Positions 11,055-21,945 of a stretch of 64,000 nucleotides of DNA are shown here, piece after piece; the first letter of the stretch is position 1, and each line of letters opens with the position of its first letter. The DNA comes from Castor canadensis (lineage: Eukaryota > Chordata > Mammalia > Rodentia > Castoridae). The position numbers and the translations under genes are program-made. Where the stretch lies: positions 169,901,146 to 169,965,145 of the forward strand of contig NC_133386.1 in NCBI RefSeq assembly GCF_047511655.1. Reading direction: 5' to 3'. Below the pieces are notes generated by a model that saw only the letters and a program-made list of their open reading frames with translations, did no database searches and was not told where the DNA came from.

Positions 11055-11165
11055 CAAGCCAGGCTTCCTGGCACAATCCCAGCACTACAGGAGGCAGAGG
11101 CAGGAGAATCACAAGTTCAAGGCCAGCCTTGGCTAGATCACAAGACCCTGTCTCAAAAAAAAAAA
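11055..11165 (+). repeat. B1-like SINE
   Basis: AAGCCAGGCTTCCTGGCACA, GGAGGCAGAGGCAGGAGAAT and AAGACCCTGTCTC followed by an A-run. Confidence 0.85.
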
Positions 11166-11353
11166 CACATTGTCACCATCTTGATGTCTAAGTCTTCATT
11201 TATATTATCAATTGTGAGAACATTGGTAAGTGTTACATGACACATTATGTTAAGATTGTACTCATGTGTGAAGCATGATAATTGATTAAAGAGAGAACTA
11301 ATAAATAAAATAAAAACAAATAAATACAAGGTACAAATATCAACAGCTATTGA

Positions 11354-11455
11354 TGGGTGTGATGGGTGTGTGTGTGTGTGCGTGTGTGTGTGTAGAAAAA
11401 ATATATATATATACATATAAAACTCTCCAAAATAAAAAAAAAAAAAAAAAAAAAC
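11354..11455. repeat. (TG)n, (TA)n and poly-A simple repeats
   Basis: A TG microsatellite with one CG interruption (about 11366-11393) is followed by alternating TA (11400-11415) and a run of about 20 A ending near 11455. Confidence 0.9.
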
Positions 11456-11486
11456 AAGAAACCCTCATCATCCTTTATAGTCCTAA

Positions 11487-11562
11487 GCGCTGGTAGAGTG
11501 GCTCAAATGGTAAGTGCAAGGCCCTGTGGTCAAACCCCAGTGCCACCAAAAAAAAAAAAAAT
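11487..11562 (+). repeat. ID-like SINE, internally shortened
   Basis: GTAGAGTGGCTCAAATGGTA is followed almost directly by CAAGGCCCTGTGGTCAAACC and a 13-A tail; part of the region between the A and B boxes is missing. Confidence 0.8.
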
Positions 11563-11919
11563 TGAAATAAATAAAATAAAAGTTGTCCTAACAAAACAAC
11601 TCTTGCTGGTTATTACACTAAAGGTTGTGATTCACTAATAACTACTACTATGAAGGAGAACCTCTTCTACCTTCATACTATCATTTTAGATTATCCCTTT
11701 TTTCTGAAATGCTACCAAAAAAATTTAATCCTAGTTTATCTTCTTCCCCAATAAACTAATTCACTAAACAGAATGAACTTCTTATTGAATACTAACAAAT
11801 CACTTATCAATTTAGTTCTTATGACTTAATTCTATGGTCAAATCAATTCCATGAGGTGACAGATAAAACTGAACCTTTCCACCTTTAACTTAGGAAGTAG
11901 ACATTGAACCTTGTATGCC

Positions 11920-12420
11920 ACTGTAATTGCCTGCCCTTTATTGCTGTGACAAAATTCTTGAGAATACAACTTAAGAGAGGAAGGAGCTATTTTAGTCATG
12001 GTTTGAGAGGTTTCAGTCCATGACTCCATTGTTACGGGCCTGTGGTGAAGCAAAACATCATGGCAGCAGGAGGGCTTGCCAGGACAAAGTTGTTCATCTC
12101 ATGGTAGCCAGGAAGCAGAGATCCAGACAGAGAGGAACCCAGGGCAAGATATAGCCTCCAAGGACATGAACCCAAGTGACTACTTCCTCCCAGTAGACCC
12201 ACCTCCTAAAGTTCCCACCAACTCCCAATAATGTCATCAAATTATGAATCCATCAGTGGGTTAATCCATTGATTAAATCAGAGCCCTTATTATCCAATCA
12301 TCTCTCCATGATTATATCCACCAGTGAAAAGTCCTGTGTTCAAACAAACCTCAGTACCACACACAAAAAAAAAAACCCCACCATGCTGTTTATAGAACAC
12401 TTCATATCCAAACTATAGTG
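11920..12420. repeat. LTR-like or DNA-repeat remnant with an ID fragment inside
   Basis: TGCCCTTTATTGCTGTGACA, CATCATGGCAGCAGGAGGGC and CCACCTCCTAAAGTTCCCAC are spaced as in a decayed MaLR/ERVL-type LTR. An ID 3' fragment (GTGTTCAAACAAACCTCAGT) sits at about 12325-12377. The family name is uncertain. Confidence 0.5.
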
Positions 12421-13126
12421 GTCACTACCAAACTGTTTACTATCCTATGTTTCTAAGTTTGAAATAGTGTGCATGATGGTATAATGTGACATAACACTAT
12501 ATATTTTTCTTTATATTTGAATATTAGACTGCTAATCATGACTATCTTTGATTAAAGTATGACCTAAAACTCTAAATTCTAATATGTGACCATTTTGTGG
12601 AGAATTCATTACTTTTCAAATTGAAGTTTATTGTTTCCACTAACTTTTTCCTTCATAGTTTTCTTTACTAGCAGTAACTGGTTAAATTAAAATACTAGGG
12701 AGAGTCTGTGAATTAGAATTAGCTCCATTCATATTAACAGCCAGTTGATCCCACCTTCTGCCTAAGGTTTCAAATATTGAACTATTCTTCTATTTGCTAA
12801 GTCAAGTATTTTCTCAAAAAATAGTGGATGTGTTGCCTAAGCCTTCCATTCTCTCTTCCTTCTTTCTATTATACTGTGATAAAGGAGGTAGTCCATAACC
12901 TCAAAACAAAGGTTTGCATGAGCCTTGTCTGTTTAAATGCTGTTGATGAAGAAAATAGGTATATTCCTCACTGAATATTTACATTGAGATTAAAAAGAGA
13001 TTCCACTTAACACTAAAGTATGTAATAAGTGCTCATCTCTGGCCAACCTGTCTGCCCCCTTTTTCCTCCAAAATTAGATGTAAAATGTAGTAAACACTTA
13101 CCTGTTTTTCCTGACTCAAACTGCAG
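12421..13126. other. Non-coding sequence upstream of exon-like island B
   Basis: AT-rich with no recognised repeat. It ends in a good polypyrimidine/branch region (CCTGTTTTTCCTGACTCAAA) before the AG at 13126; CTGAC could serve as a branch point. Confidence 0.4.
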
Positions 13127-13196
13127 AATAAAGGAGTAGATGTGGAGACAAACTATCTTAAGAGAGCAACAACAAAATCACCCAGCAAAAGAAATG
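13127..13196 (+). other. Exon-like island B (candidate coding exon)
   Basis: A strong acceptor (TTTTTCCTGACTCAAACTGCAG) and a strong donor (AATG|GTAAGT) bracket 70 nt. Only one frame is open, starting with a complete codon and leaving one base: NKGVDVETNYLKRATTKSPS and on. The other two frames stop almost at once. Composition is purine-rich, unlike the AT-rich flanks, and no repeat covers it. The protein was not recognised. It could be a real exon of an unannotated gene or lncRNA, or a chance splice-site pair. Confidence 0.4.
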
Positions 13197-13199
13197 GTA

Positions 13200-13720
13200 A
13201 GTCATACAGAATCTGTATATAAGAAAAAGCACTCCTGTTACTCAGCCTGAGAAGTGAGCTTCTCCCTGTACTCTCCCAATTTTAAAGTGAACAAATGAGG
13301 CAACAACCCAGATAGTTCAATTCTATCTCCATTTCTTTTTAATTGCTTAAGTAGACATATCTTTCTGAGCTCAATCCCCAGCACTGCAGAAAAAAAGATG
13401 TATCTCCAACATCTTATTTTATTTGTTCATGTTAATGCTATTTGAACTTTTATATATTGTTCATAAACATATGATACCATTTTTATGCTTAAAGACTGCC
13501 TACAAACTTTTCAAGGGCACAGTCTCCCTTCTTTCAATCACAGTAAATCCCTGTGACATTAATAGGAATCCCACATAAGTAAGAAAAGGATGAAAGAGCT
13601 CTTAAAACTTATACAACTGTGTAAGTTTATTGGGTACTGTTTATTGGGTACTCTCTTTATTCACAGAGTTCAATAAGTCAAATCAAGTATAAGAAACTGT
13701 ATCCAAAATGTAGATATGAG
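13200..13720. other. Non-coding sequence with an ID 3' fragment
   Basis: Only GAGCTCAATCCCCAGCACTG at about 13367-13386, an ID 3' end, is recognised. Confidence 0.4.
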
Positions 13721-13795
13721 GGCTGGTGGAGTAGCTCAAGTGATAGAGTGCCTGCTTAGGAAGCATGAGGCCCTGAGTTCAAAGTGTGGTTATGA
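13721..13795 (+). repeat. ID-like SINE
   Basis: GGGCTGGTGGAGTAGCTCAA and AAGCATGAGGCCCTGAGTTC are intact; the 3' end after the B box has diverged. Confidence 0.8.
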
Positions 13796-13799
13796 GTTA

Positions 13800-14990
13800 A
13801 AGAAAAATATAAATACAAATCCAATTTGAGGTAATTTTACAAAGAAAATTCTTCAAACCAGATTTGCCTAACACACATATTCATATTCTAGCCAAACGTT
13901 GTTTGAAACATCCATATGAAGTCAGTTAAAAATAATTTCACAAGACATAAAAAGAGAGACCTAGAGTGGTCTTGGGGAAAACTATGGTATTATTTTTTAG
14001 TTAATTTCCTCATCTACACCATGTCCCTCTGCTGCTGATCAGCCCTTGGAGCCATCAGGCACCACTCTGGGAAACTCACAGGAGCTGACCAATGACAGGC
14101 TCCAGGATTGTGCTCTGGTATCACACTCAAGAATGTCAAAGCCAGAATGAAATACAGTTCTCAATTCGAACTATAATGCCAGAGTAAGAATCAGAAGCCT
14201 GAGAGTTCAAATACTTTCCCCAAAGTCAAGTGAGCTATAACTAATTCCAAATCTGTGGTTCATTTTGTGCCTTCTTAGGGTCTAAGACCCAGTTTTGGAA
14301 AGTCCTCTTTTCTTGTTATGAAATAGCAAGCTCATTTGATCCAGTGTTTAACTTGCATTGCCCTGTGTGAACTTCCTGTCTATGATGTGTATAATCTATG
14401 CTGTGAGCAGGAAACCAGTTAAAGAAGGTTAAAAATGCAAGCTTATTTTCATTATTGATTGTAGCTATTTATGTCAAGGCAAACCTCTTAATATAACACT
14501 TTGATTCCTATTAGTTTGTGTTAACATAGAGAAGGAACAGGATAAAGCATGGAAGAAAAAGTAAATCTTTCAAATAGACTTTTTCCAGTAGTTAGCTGCC
14601 TAAAGCCCAAATCACAGAGTTGACTATAAAAGCAGAATTTTCTGTACATCATGAACAGTGTACTAGAGTCTGTGAGGAATAAGGTTTGCAGAGCTGGGAA
14701 TTCTAATTTGGTAGATCTAACATGGAGTCCAAACAGGTAAAATTTGAAAAAGCCTTCATTCATGTGGTACTAACCCCTGTTGACAACCAATGATATGCAA
14801 ATAAAGAAAAATTCTGAACCTATGAAAACATTCTGAAATGCAAGAGTAAGATAACACCTAGAAAAAGAGGCAATAACCTTCTTTTATAAAGGGTCAGATA
14901 GTAAATATCTTGGGTTTGACAGGCCCTACAATCTCTGCTGCCATTCTGTCCTGCATTATAGCAAGAAAACAACTATTTTAATCTTTGTGG
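13800..14990. other. Non-coding unique sequence
   Basis: No exon with both splice sites and no clear repeat found. The 80-codon reverse ORF at 14521-14763 has no family resemblance. Confidence 0.35.
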
Positions 14991-14994
14991 TATA

Positions 14995-15085
14995 AATTAT
15001 ATATATTTATATATTACATATAATTATGTTATCATAATATTATATTATTGCAATATATTATATATATGCATATATATGTCATAGA
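14995..15085. repeat. AT-rich simple repeat
   Basis: Interrupted TATA/ATATT runs of about 90 bases. Confidence 0.85.
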
Positions 15086-15147
15086 CACTATGTAAATGAA
15101 TGGGCCTGGCCGTATTTAATAAAACTTTATTATAAGAAAGGCAGCTT

Positions 15148-15285
15148 GGTAGGCATGGTGGCTCAAATCTATAATCCCATAACTTCGAGAGTGAGGCAGT
15201 AGTTCATGGGCATCCTGGGCTACATAATGAGACTATCTCAAAAAACAAACACCCTTCCCCCACCAAAAAAAAAAAGAAGAAAAAC
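15148..15285 (+). repeat. B1-like SINE
   Basis: TTGGTAGGCATGGTGGCTCA and CATCCTGGGCTACATAATGA, ending in a long A-rich tail. Confidence 0.8.
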
Positions 15286-15661
15286 AGGCAGCTTTAAGTT
15301 TGCCCACACCATTCTAGAAAAACCAGTGGAATGACTCTAAAATAAATTCACTACAAAAACAGGAGAAAAGTTGAGAAAAACTTCTGATTCTTTTTCTCAA
15401 TAAGATCTGAGAATAAATTGCATTTATAAGAATAAAATGAACATTCATAAAAATGAAATGATTTGATAACAGAAAAGATTGGATCTAAAAACCTTTATCA
15501 AAATTTAAATTGCATTGAAACCAGCATACAACAAATTTGGAAGCAGTTAATCAAGAGGAGGCAAATTTAGAAATTCAACTGAAATAAATAAAGGAAAGAA
15601 AAGTATGAAAATAAGGAATACATGCATGGAAGAAAGAGATGTTGATAAGAATTCCTGCAAG

Positions 15662-15785
15662 GGAGCCAGACAATGGTATACATCTGTAGTCCCAGCTACT
15701 AGGGAGGCTAAAACAGCAAGATTGCTTGAGCCCAGGAGTTGCAAGCCAGTTTGGGCAACATTGAGAGACCCCATCTCAAAAAAAG
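15662..15785 (+). repeat. B1-like SINE
   Basis: CTGTAGTCCCAGCTACTAGG and AGGAGTTGCAAGCCAGTTTG, ending GAGACCCCATCTCAAAAAAA. Confidence 0.85.
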
Positions 15786-15835
15786 ATGTATTATCCCAAA
15801 AAAAGATGTATTATCCCAAAAAAAGATGTATCATC
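15777..15835 (+). repeat. Tandem 20-bp repeat, three copies
   Basis: The unit AAAAAAAGATGTATTATCCC is present three times; the third copy differs (ATCATC). The unit consists of the B1 tail plus flanking DNA. Confidence 0.9.
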
Positions 15836-15980
15836 ATTTACAAGATGATACTAATTTTCCATTTTGTAAATTCCCATAAGAAACAAATTTTTCAAGTTAT
15901 TATTTTTTTCATAATTATGAAATAATATATGTCAATTTTTTCCAATGCCAAATCAAGCACAAAGAAATCTAACAAATAAG

Positions 15981-16065
15981 ATAAAGATGTAGCTCAATGG
16001 TAGAACGCTTGTCTAGCATGCACCTGGCCATGGGTTCCAACCACAGAACTAACTACAAAAACAAA
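15981..16065 (+). repeat. ID-like SINE, classic type
   Basis: GATGTAGCTCAATGGTAGAA (A box) and TTGTCTAGCATGCACCTGGC, with a diverged B box GGGTTCCAACC. Confidence 0.8.
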
Positions 16066-16469
16066 CAAAAACCTAACCTAAAATCCATCTAGTCAGACAT
16101 TACTCTTATTAATACATTCACTATCTATGCTTCAAATACATTTTAATATTCACATATAGGTTTTTAAAATAAAAATCGTTTTTTACATACTGCTTTGTAT
16201 CTTGCTTTTCCTTGCTTAATATAATGGAAATATTTTCAATCTAGAATTCCATTTTAACTTTTTAAATTAAGTTCAGGAAAAAATATGCTTGACATTCTTT
16301 GAAGGCCATACTCAAAGGCTCATTATGGCTTTGTATCTAAACTTCAACTAGGTACAGGAGTTTTTAAATTAAATGTAAGTGTGCAGAACAATTCAGGGAT
16401 AAAAATGTGATGCCTTCACAGTGGTAAGATTAAAAGAATCTGTGTTCTTATGTGCAAGTAATTGAAATC

Positions 16470-16950
16470 AATTCTGGCTCACAAAAGCAAAAGAGGAACT
16501 TATTGAAAGAATCTTGAACAATTCACAAAATTGATGAGAAACGTTAAAGAGGAGATTTAGAAAACAGCAAGAGGAAAGGCAGCATGAGTAGCAGGATCCA
16601 CAACCCAGAAAATACCAGAGGAAAGTCTGGTTAGGATGTTAGGGGTAGAGGTTGTTAGTGGGAGGCCGAGTAGAGTCATACCACAAAACATGACTGACAG
16701 AAGACCTGCAACACTATCTTTTGCCATTACAAGTAATTCCTAAATACTTTCTGCATCTGTGTCACTGCCTCCTGGACTGCAGTGTCCAAATCTTGGAGCC
16801 CAGACAAGGTGCCTTTACTCTAGCTCTAGCCTAGTGACTAGCTGTCACAAGCCTGGGAGAGGAAAGATGACATCTCTTTGATTGTAGTAATAGAAAACAG
16901 GTCCTGCACGCACTAGAGTTGCGCCTAACAGGGAATTGCTCCTAAACACA
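16470..16950. repeat. Probable ancient interspersed repeat, family not identified
   Basis: AATTCTGGCTCACAAAAGCA and GAGGAACTTATTGAAAGAAT, then CTGCATCTGTGTCACTGCCT, have the look of the same decayed repeat suspected at 10620 and 54410. Confidence 0.3.
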
Positions 16951-17385
16951 AAGGAAGGTGGATGGGAGAAGAATTTATCTATTTCAGTTGTTCTAGTCTT
17001 AATGTTTATGACCAAAATATTGCTATGTGATCATAACCTGATCCTTCACTTTTAATATTCTGCCTTAAATAATGAGAACAATACTTGCTCCTCCAAGCTT
17101 CATGGATATGTTGTAAAGATAAATGATTTAATATCTGCAAGCTACACTGAACACCATAGGAAAAGAAGCCATTATAAATACAAGTTATTTTAATTAGGGA
17201 AATTATAATTAGTAAAGATCACCATAACTGCTGTGCTTCCAACATAGGTCGTGACCAATGCTACTAATCAAACATACTGAAAACTGAAGGTACTTTGCTC
17301 TAACTACATTACTATTATCAGCTTAAGTTTTAAAACTGCATTAATTTTTAGTTAACTTTTTAAACTTTGTTTAAATAAAATACAG
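16951..17385. other. Non-coding sequence with a possible MIR fragment
   Basis: AAATAATGAGAACAATACTT and ATATGTTGTAAAGATAAATG at 17066-17127 look like MIR core and 3' sequence. The rest is AT-rich and unassigned. Confidence 0.4.
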
Positions 17386-17494
17386 TTCCAAGGCTAAGAT
17401 TGAAGAAGGAAAGAAAGAAGCACAGACGGTTCACTTGGTTGGATCTGTTACATTAATTTCACAATCTATGAAGGAGTGGATTGCTCCTTCAATG
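17386..17494 (+). other. Exon-like island C (candidate coding exon)
   Basis: The acceptor TTTAAATAAAATACAG precedes 109 nt that end ATG|GTAATG. Reading from the second base gives 36 open codons: SKAKIEEGKKEAQTVHLVGS, then VTLISQSMKEWIAPSM. The amino-acid makeup is ordinary for a soluble protein and no repeat matches. Island B leaves one base and island C needs two, so they cannot be joined directly in this frame; another exon of length 3n+1 would be required. No protein family was recognised. Confidence 0.4.
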
Positions 17495-17624
17495 GTAATG
17501 GAAAATTAGTTTCTTTATTTCTTCATTAAGACTGTGGGAGGAAAATTAATACTGTCTTCAGCTTTTCCAAATTAATAGAATATATCTTTATTAAAATGAT
17601 GAATGTGCATGCCTACTTTCTTTT

Positions 17625-17790
17625 TGGTTGAGAGGCTTTCTACCATATAGATTACTCAACTTAAAGCTGAGTCTTAGAAAGCATCTTGTTAGAAAACTGA
17701 GGTTCAGTGAGGCTAACTTATTTACCCAAGGCCACACAAGTGATAAAGGAGAGAGCAAAACCAGAAAGTGCCCTTCTGAGTTCAACAAAC
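17625..17790 (-). repeat. MIR element
   Basis: AAAACTGAGGTTCAGTGAGG and TACCCAAGGCCACACAAGTG are the antisense MIR core. The two overlapping ORFs here (17591-17821 and 17628-17903) are explained by it. Confidence 0.7.
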
Positions 17791-18120
17791 CCTTAAGGGA
17801 GGAAAAGAGAAATTTATTCATTATACTTTTCTTATTGTTGGTGTATATAATACTTTTGGTTCTTATGTCCTCCGAGATAATAATCCCTTATGCAGAATCC
17901 TAAAAGAAAAAAATGTTATTTTTCCCAGTTTTGTTTTTCTGAGATTTAGTTGGAAAGAAATAGATCCACTGTCTTAGAAAAGGCCAACCTTATGCAAAGC
18001 CATGAAGTTAAGTCTTTCTTCAGTTCTCACTTTCTTCATTTTATACGCCTACACAAAGCCAGCTCTGAATTAACTCATTCCCTTCCCCCACCATTCTTCT
18101 TCATTAAAACTCTTCTGAAG

Positions 18121-18162
18121 GGTTGGCAAAGTAGCTCAAGTGATAGAGCACTGCCTACCACC

Positions 18163-18180
<18 letters not shown>
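18121..18180 (+). repeat. ID-like SINE, truncated in the middle
   Basis: TGGCAAAGTAGCTCAAGTGA and AGAGCACTGCCTACCACC run straight into a poly-A tail of about 15; the B box is missing. Confidence 0.75.
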
Positions 18181-18194
<14 letters not shown>

Positions 18195-18200
18195 TCTGAA

Positions 18201-18318
18201 GCTGGGGGTGGTAGTACACATTTGTAATTCCAGCTACTCTGGAAGCAGAAGCAGAGGATCCCAAGTTTGAGGTCAGCCTGGGCAAAGGTAAAGAGACCGT
18301 GTCTCAAAACACAAAATA
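18201..18318 (+). repeat. B1-like SINE
   Basis: GAAGCTGGGGGTGGTAGTAC, TTTGAGGTCAGCCTGGGCAA and GAGACCGTGTCTCAAAACAC. Confidence 0.8.
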
Positions 18319-18320
18319 AA

Positions 18321-18400
18321 GGAGCTGGAGGTGTGGCTTAAGCAGTAGAGCACCTCCTTTGCAAACATGAAACCCTGAGACCAAACTCCAGTCTCACAAA
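18321..18400 (+). repeat. ID-like SINE
   Basis: GGAGCTGGAGGTGTGGCTTA (A box) and AAACCCTGAGACCAAACTCC; follows the B1-like unit directly and may form a composite with it. Confidence 0.8.
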
Positions 18401-18436
18401 AATTAATTAATCACTAATTATAGAATAAAACCAAAG

Positions 18437-18518
18437 TCTGGGGCATAGATCCGGTGGTAGAGTACTTGCCTGCAGTGCACAAGGCCCTGGGTTCAATCCC
18501 CAGCACCACAAAAGAAAA
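18437..18518 (+). repeat. ID-like SINE, classic type
   Basis: TGGGTTCAATCCCCAGCACC is an intact canonical ID 3' end. Confidence 0.85.
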
Positions 18519-18529
18519 AATTTTCAGAA

Positions 18530-18845
18530 ATTTTATTTGTCTCTTTGTACATACATGGCACATGTGCCCAGATATACCTACCATCCATTTTAGGAAATAA
18601 ATCATTGGGACCTCTTCTGTATCCATCTGATTATACCTCTCTCACATGCTCAGAAGCAACTAGCTGCTAATCACTCTTCTGTCATTTCCTCTTTTCCTAT
18701 TGCTTATTTGCTTTTCTTTATGGTTTTACTACCTGTAAATATACCCCTGGTCAATGCATTCCTTGGTTTCATGTTTTCAAACATCATATAAGTGGCATAA
18801 ACATGAATATGTTCCTATAGCTTTCTTATTGCCTCAACAATTCAT
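18530..18845 (-). repeat. Probable old L1 3' UTR fragment
   Basis: Antisense text such as CTGTAAATATACCCCTGGTC and CATCATATAAGTGGCATAAA resembles L1M 3' UTR. Weak. Confidence 0.35.
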
Positions 18846-18869
18846 TTGAAAGGATTTCTGTTTTGTTTT

Positions 18870-18935
18870 GTTTTTTAGTGGTAATGAGGTTTAAACTCAG
18901 GCACTCTACCACTTATGCTACTCGGCCAGCCCTCA
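18870..18935 (-). repeat. ID-like SINE, shortened
   Basis: TGAGGTTTAAACTCAGGCAC followed by TCTACCACTTATGCTACTCG and GGCCAGCCC. Confidence 0.75.
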
Positions 18936-19283
18936 ACATTGAATTTGTTACACTTGTTTGTGATAATATGATATATACTTTGAGGTTCCACTCACAGTTC
19001 CTGTCTCAAAACTCCCTCCCCAACACAGGCCACAGAAACTAGAATTACTCTTTCACAAGGCAGGTCATAGAAAGTCTAATCTTTCCTTCCCTTTCTTTCT
19101 GTCTTAGAACTGGCCATAAAGAAATTCTTTTATCTGCCCTGGTTTCAGAGTAGATCATAACATCCTCCTCATTCCAGAGGGGTCGTGCCCACACCCTGAA
19201 GAAAGGAATGCTGCACAGACAGGCCTTGCTAGGTTTTCTCACCCACTTATTAAAGTAGATCATATACTTTTAGTCCTTTTTGT

Positions 19284-19423
19284 CTTTTTTTTTTTTTTTT
19301 TTAAGACAGGTTCTTACTGGCCTTAAATTCACTGTGTAACCAGGCTGGCCTCAAACTCATGATCCTCCTTGTCTCAACCTCCTGAATGCTGGGATTACAA
19401 GTGTGTGCCTTCATGCCCAGCTG
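19284..19423 (-). repeat. B1-like SINE
   Basis: A poly-T tail of about 18 precedes TAACCAGGCTGGCCTCAAAC and CTGGGATTACAAGTGTGTGC. Confidence 0.9.
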
Positions 19424-19579
19424 TCCAATCATGTTTTGACATAGTTGTCCATGCTTCGATCATGCCTATGCAATTGAAGGCTCCATCAAAACCCAAGAAG
19501 AAATGATTGGCTCACCTTCCAGATTACCAGATAATGTGTGGGTTGCTGGAGCTCACAGCACCTTGCCCCATGCATCTCT

Positions 19580-20207
19580 TCCTTTTTTTTTTTTTTTTGG
19601 CAGTGCTCAAGTTTGAACTCAGGGCCTCATACTTGCTAGGCAGGTGCTCTACCACCAGCCCTGGTTTTTTGTTTGTTTGTTTGTTTGTTTGTTAGTTTGT
19701 TCATTTATTCACATGTGCATACATTGTTTGGGTCATTTCTCCACCCTGTCCCCCTCCCCCACCCTTCTCCCCTCCCCCCCTCAGTTCCGGGCAGGTCCCG
19801 TTCTGCCCTTATCACTGATTTTGTTGAAGAAAAGACATAAGCATAATAAGGAAGACAAAGCGTTTTTCTAGTTGAGTTAAGGACAGCTATACAGAGAGAT
19901 TCCTACTATTGCTTTCGTGTACCCATGTGTTATGACCCATGTTGATTTAACTCTTAAGTGATCTTTACCTTCGTTCCTGATCCCCTGCCCATGATAACCT
20001 GTCGTTTTAAGGTTTCTGTATTAGTTCCTCTGGAGTGGGGACATCAAACGCTTTCATGTTTTGGCCCTGTTTTTTAATTGTTCTTTTTTCCGAGATAGGG
20101 TCTCATGAACTATTTTGCCTTGGGCTGGCTTTCAACTGCGATTCTCCTGATCTCTACCTCCTGAGTAGCTAGGATTACAGTCATGAGTCACCAGCTCCTG
20201 GCCTCTG
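19580..20207 (-). repeat. Composite ID + B1-like SINE split by an L1 insertion
   Basis: The inverted ID unit (19580-19664, GTTTGAACTCAGGGCCTCAT) and the inverted B1-like unit (about 20076-20207, AGATAGGGTCTCATGAACTA) are normally joined. Here about 390 bp of L1 separates them. GCCCTGGTTTTTT at 19658-19670 and GCCCTGTTTTTT at 20064-20075 look like the duplicated target. Confidence 0.8.
19671..20063 (-). mobile_element. 5'-truncated L1, 3' UTR only
   Basis: A (GTTT)n/poly-T run (antisense tail) is followed by TGTGCATACATTGTTTGGGT, a C-rich segment, and GGACAGCTATACAGAGAGAT. The same 3' UTR order occurs in the L1 at 55618-56489, so both belong to one lineage. It has no ORF2 portion. Confidence 0.8.
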
Positions 20208-20560
20208 TATGCTTTTGTACAGCGCAATTCGCTGAGTTCTGTGAGCTCCACTACTCAAACCAATTAAATCAAGCCCAAAGTGGAGGTTATGGGAACCCCA
20301 ATTTATAGCTGGTGGATCAGAAACACAGGTAAAACAACCTGAGGCTTGCAATCAGCATTTAAGGGATGAAGGGGAGGAGCATTCTTGACAGCTGAGCCCT
20401 CAACCAATGGGGTCTGGATCTATCTCCATGGAAATAAGTATCAGAATTGAATTGAATTGAATTAGAGGATACCTACTTGGTATCCACTGCAAAATTCATG
20501 GCTTACTTGCTGGTGGGGCAAAATCCCCATACCTTTTGAGGTCACAGAAGTCTGAGTTGA
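20208..20560. other. Non-coding unique sequence
   Basis: No gene or repeat recognised apart from a short (GAATT)n run at 20443-20463. Confidence 0.4.
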
Positions 20561-21096
20561 TGGTGATATGAGAAAATAAACCAAGCTATTTTGTTTTTTC
20601 AATAATCAGAATATTGATCATGTTGCTTTAATGTATCTGTTCTTGGAGCTACATTGTATGCCTGCAGGTGAATATACCAAAATACATTTGGCTATTCTTC
20701 TGTCAGTGCCAGTCCTTTGGGTTTTTCTCTATTACAAGCAATGCTGTCAAAAATATTCTTGTATCTGTCTCCTTTTGCAGGCCAGAGTGTTCTAGTAATA
20801 GGTTTGCTAAGCGGTCAGATATGGGTGTCTTCAAACTTGCATTAATGCCAAGCTGTTTTCTGGAGATTTTTTTTACCAATTTCACTCCACTTAGAAGCAA
20901 TTATGTAGTTCCCATTTATTTATCTTTATTACCACTTGGAAGTATTTACTTCCTCCAATCAAAAGTTTTATTTTACATTTATCTAATTAATAATGGCACC
21001 AAGCATGTTATCATACTCTTATTGGTCATTCAGATTATTCCTCTGAGCTTTTTAAATTAGGTTGTCTTTTTCTTGTTGATTTGTAAGAGTTCTTTA

Positions 21097-21186
21097 TATA
21101 TGTGTATATATAGGTATATGCATATACCTATGTATTTATACATATATATATATATATATATTGGTATGTGTGTTTGTGTGTGTGTG
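21097..21186. repeat. (TA)n/(TG)n microsatellite
   Basis: Alternating TATA and TGTG tracts inside the L1 remnant. Confidence 0.85.
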
Positions 21187-21653
21187 GCAATACTGCAATA
21201 CTGGGGTTTGAACTCAGGGCCATAGTGACCAGGGCTTTGCACTTTCTAGGTAGGCACTCTAGCCAAACCTCTAGCACTTTTTGCTCTGGTTGTTTTGGAA
21301 ATAGGGTCTCGCTTTTTCCCCAGGCCTGTCTGGACCATGATCCTCCTATTTTTAGGCTTCCCTGCTGTAGCTGGGATGACAGTGCATGTCACCTGGCCAG
21401 GCTTTTTCTTCCCATTACGATGGGGTGTCACAAACATTTTTTGTCCAGGTTAGCTTGGAACCACAATCTTCCCAATTTCAGTCTCCCTCATAGCTTGGGA
21501 TGATAGGCATATGCCACTGCACCCAGCTGTTTGGTTGAGATGGGAATCTCACTAATTTTTTGCCAGGGACAGGCCTCGAACCTTGAATCTCCTGATTTCA
21601 TCCTCCCAAGGAGCTAGGATTACAGATGTGAGCCACTGGCAGTCAGATATTTT
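21186..21653 (-). repeat. Composite SINE: ID unit plus B1-like units
   Basis: From the left: inverted ID (TACTGGGGTTTGAACTCAGG), the linker TTTTTGCTCTGGTTGTTTTG, a first inverted B1-like unit (TAGCTGGGATGACAGTGCAT), a second (TTGGGATGATAGGCATATGC) and a third (AGCTAGGATTACAGATGTGA). This is the longest composite in the window. Confidence 0.85.
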
Positions 21654-21945
21654 TCATGTAGATAGAGATATCTAACTTTTTTAAAACTTTTGCTTTTTGC
21701 ATGAAAGTCTTTGAACAGCCTAAAATTTATTTTTATATCTCATATGAGGACTGAATTTTTCCCATATGAATAATAAATTGTCCCAGTATAGTTTCTTGAA
21801 CATTTAATCCTTGTGATTTGCAATGTCACATCTACTCATATACAGTATAAAATTATAAATATTCCTTGTTTTTATCATCAGCCCTTCTGTTCCATTCATC
21901 TTATTAGTTTAATATCACATTGTCTTAATTACCATCGCTGAGCTA

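Larger units (their letters stand above)
20561..21945 (-). repeat. Old L1 (L1M-type) fragment split by a trimeric SINE
   Basis: Antisense ORF2-region text is present on both sides (for example TTGTTGATTTGTAAGAGTTC near 21073 and CAATGTCACATCTACTCATA near 21823). The 130-codon ORF at 20668-21060 is antisense readthrough of this element. Confidence 0.6.

Noticed and set aside
20668..21060. 130-codon ORF
   Set aside because: Antisense readthrough of an old L1 with no start context or splice support.
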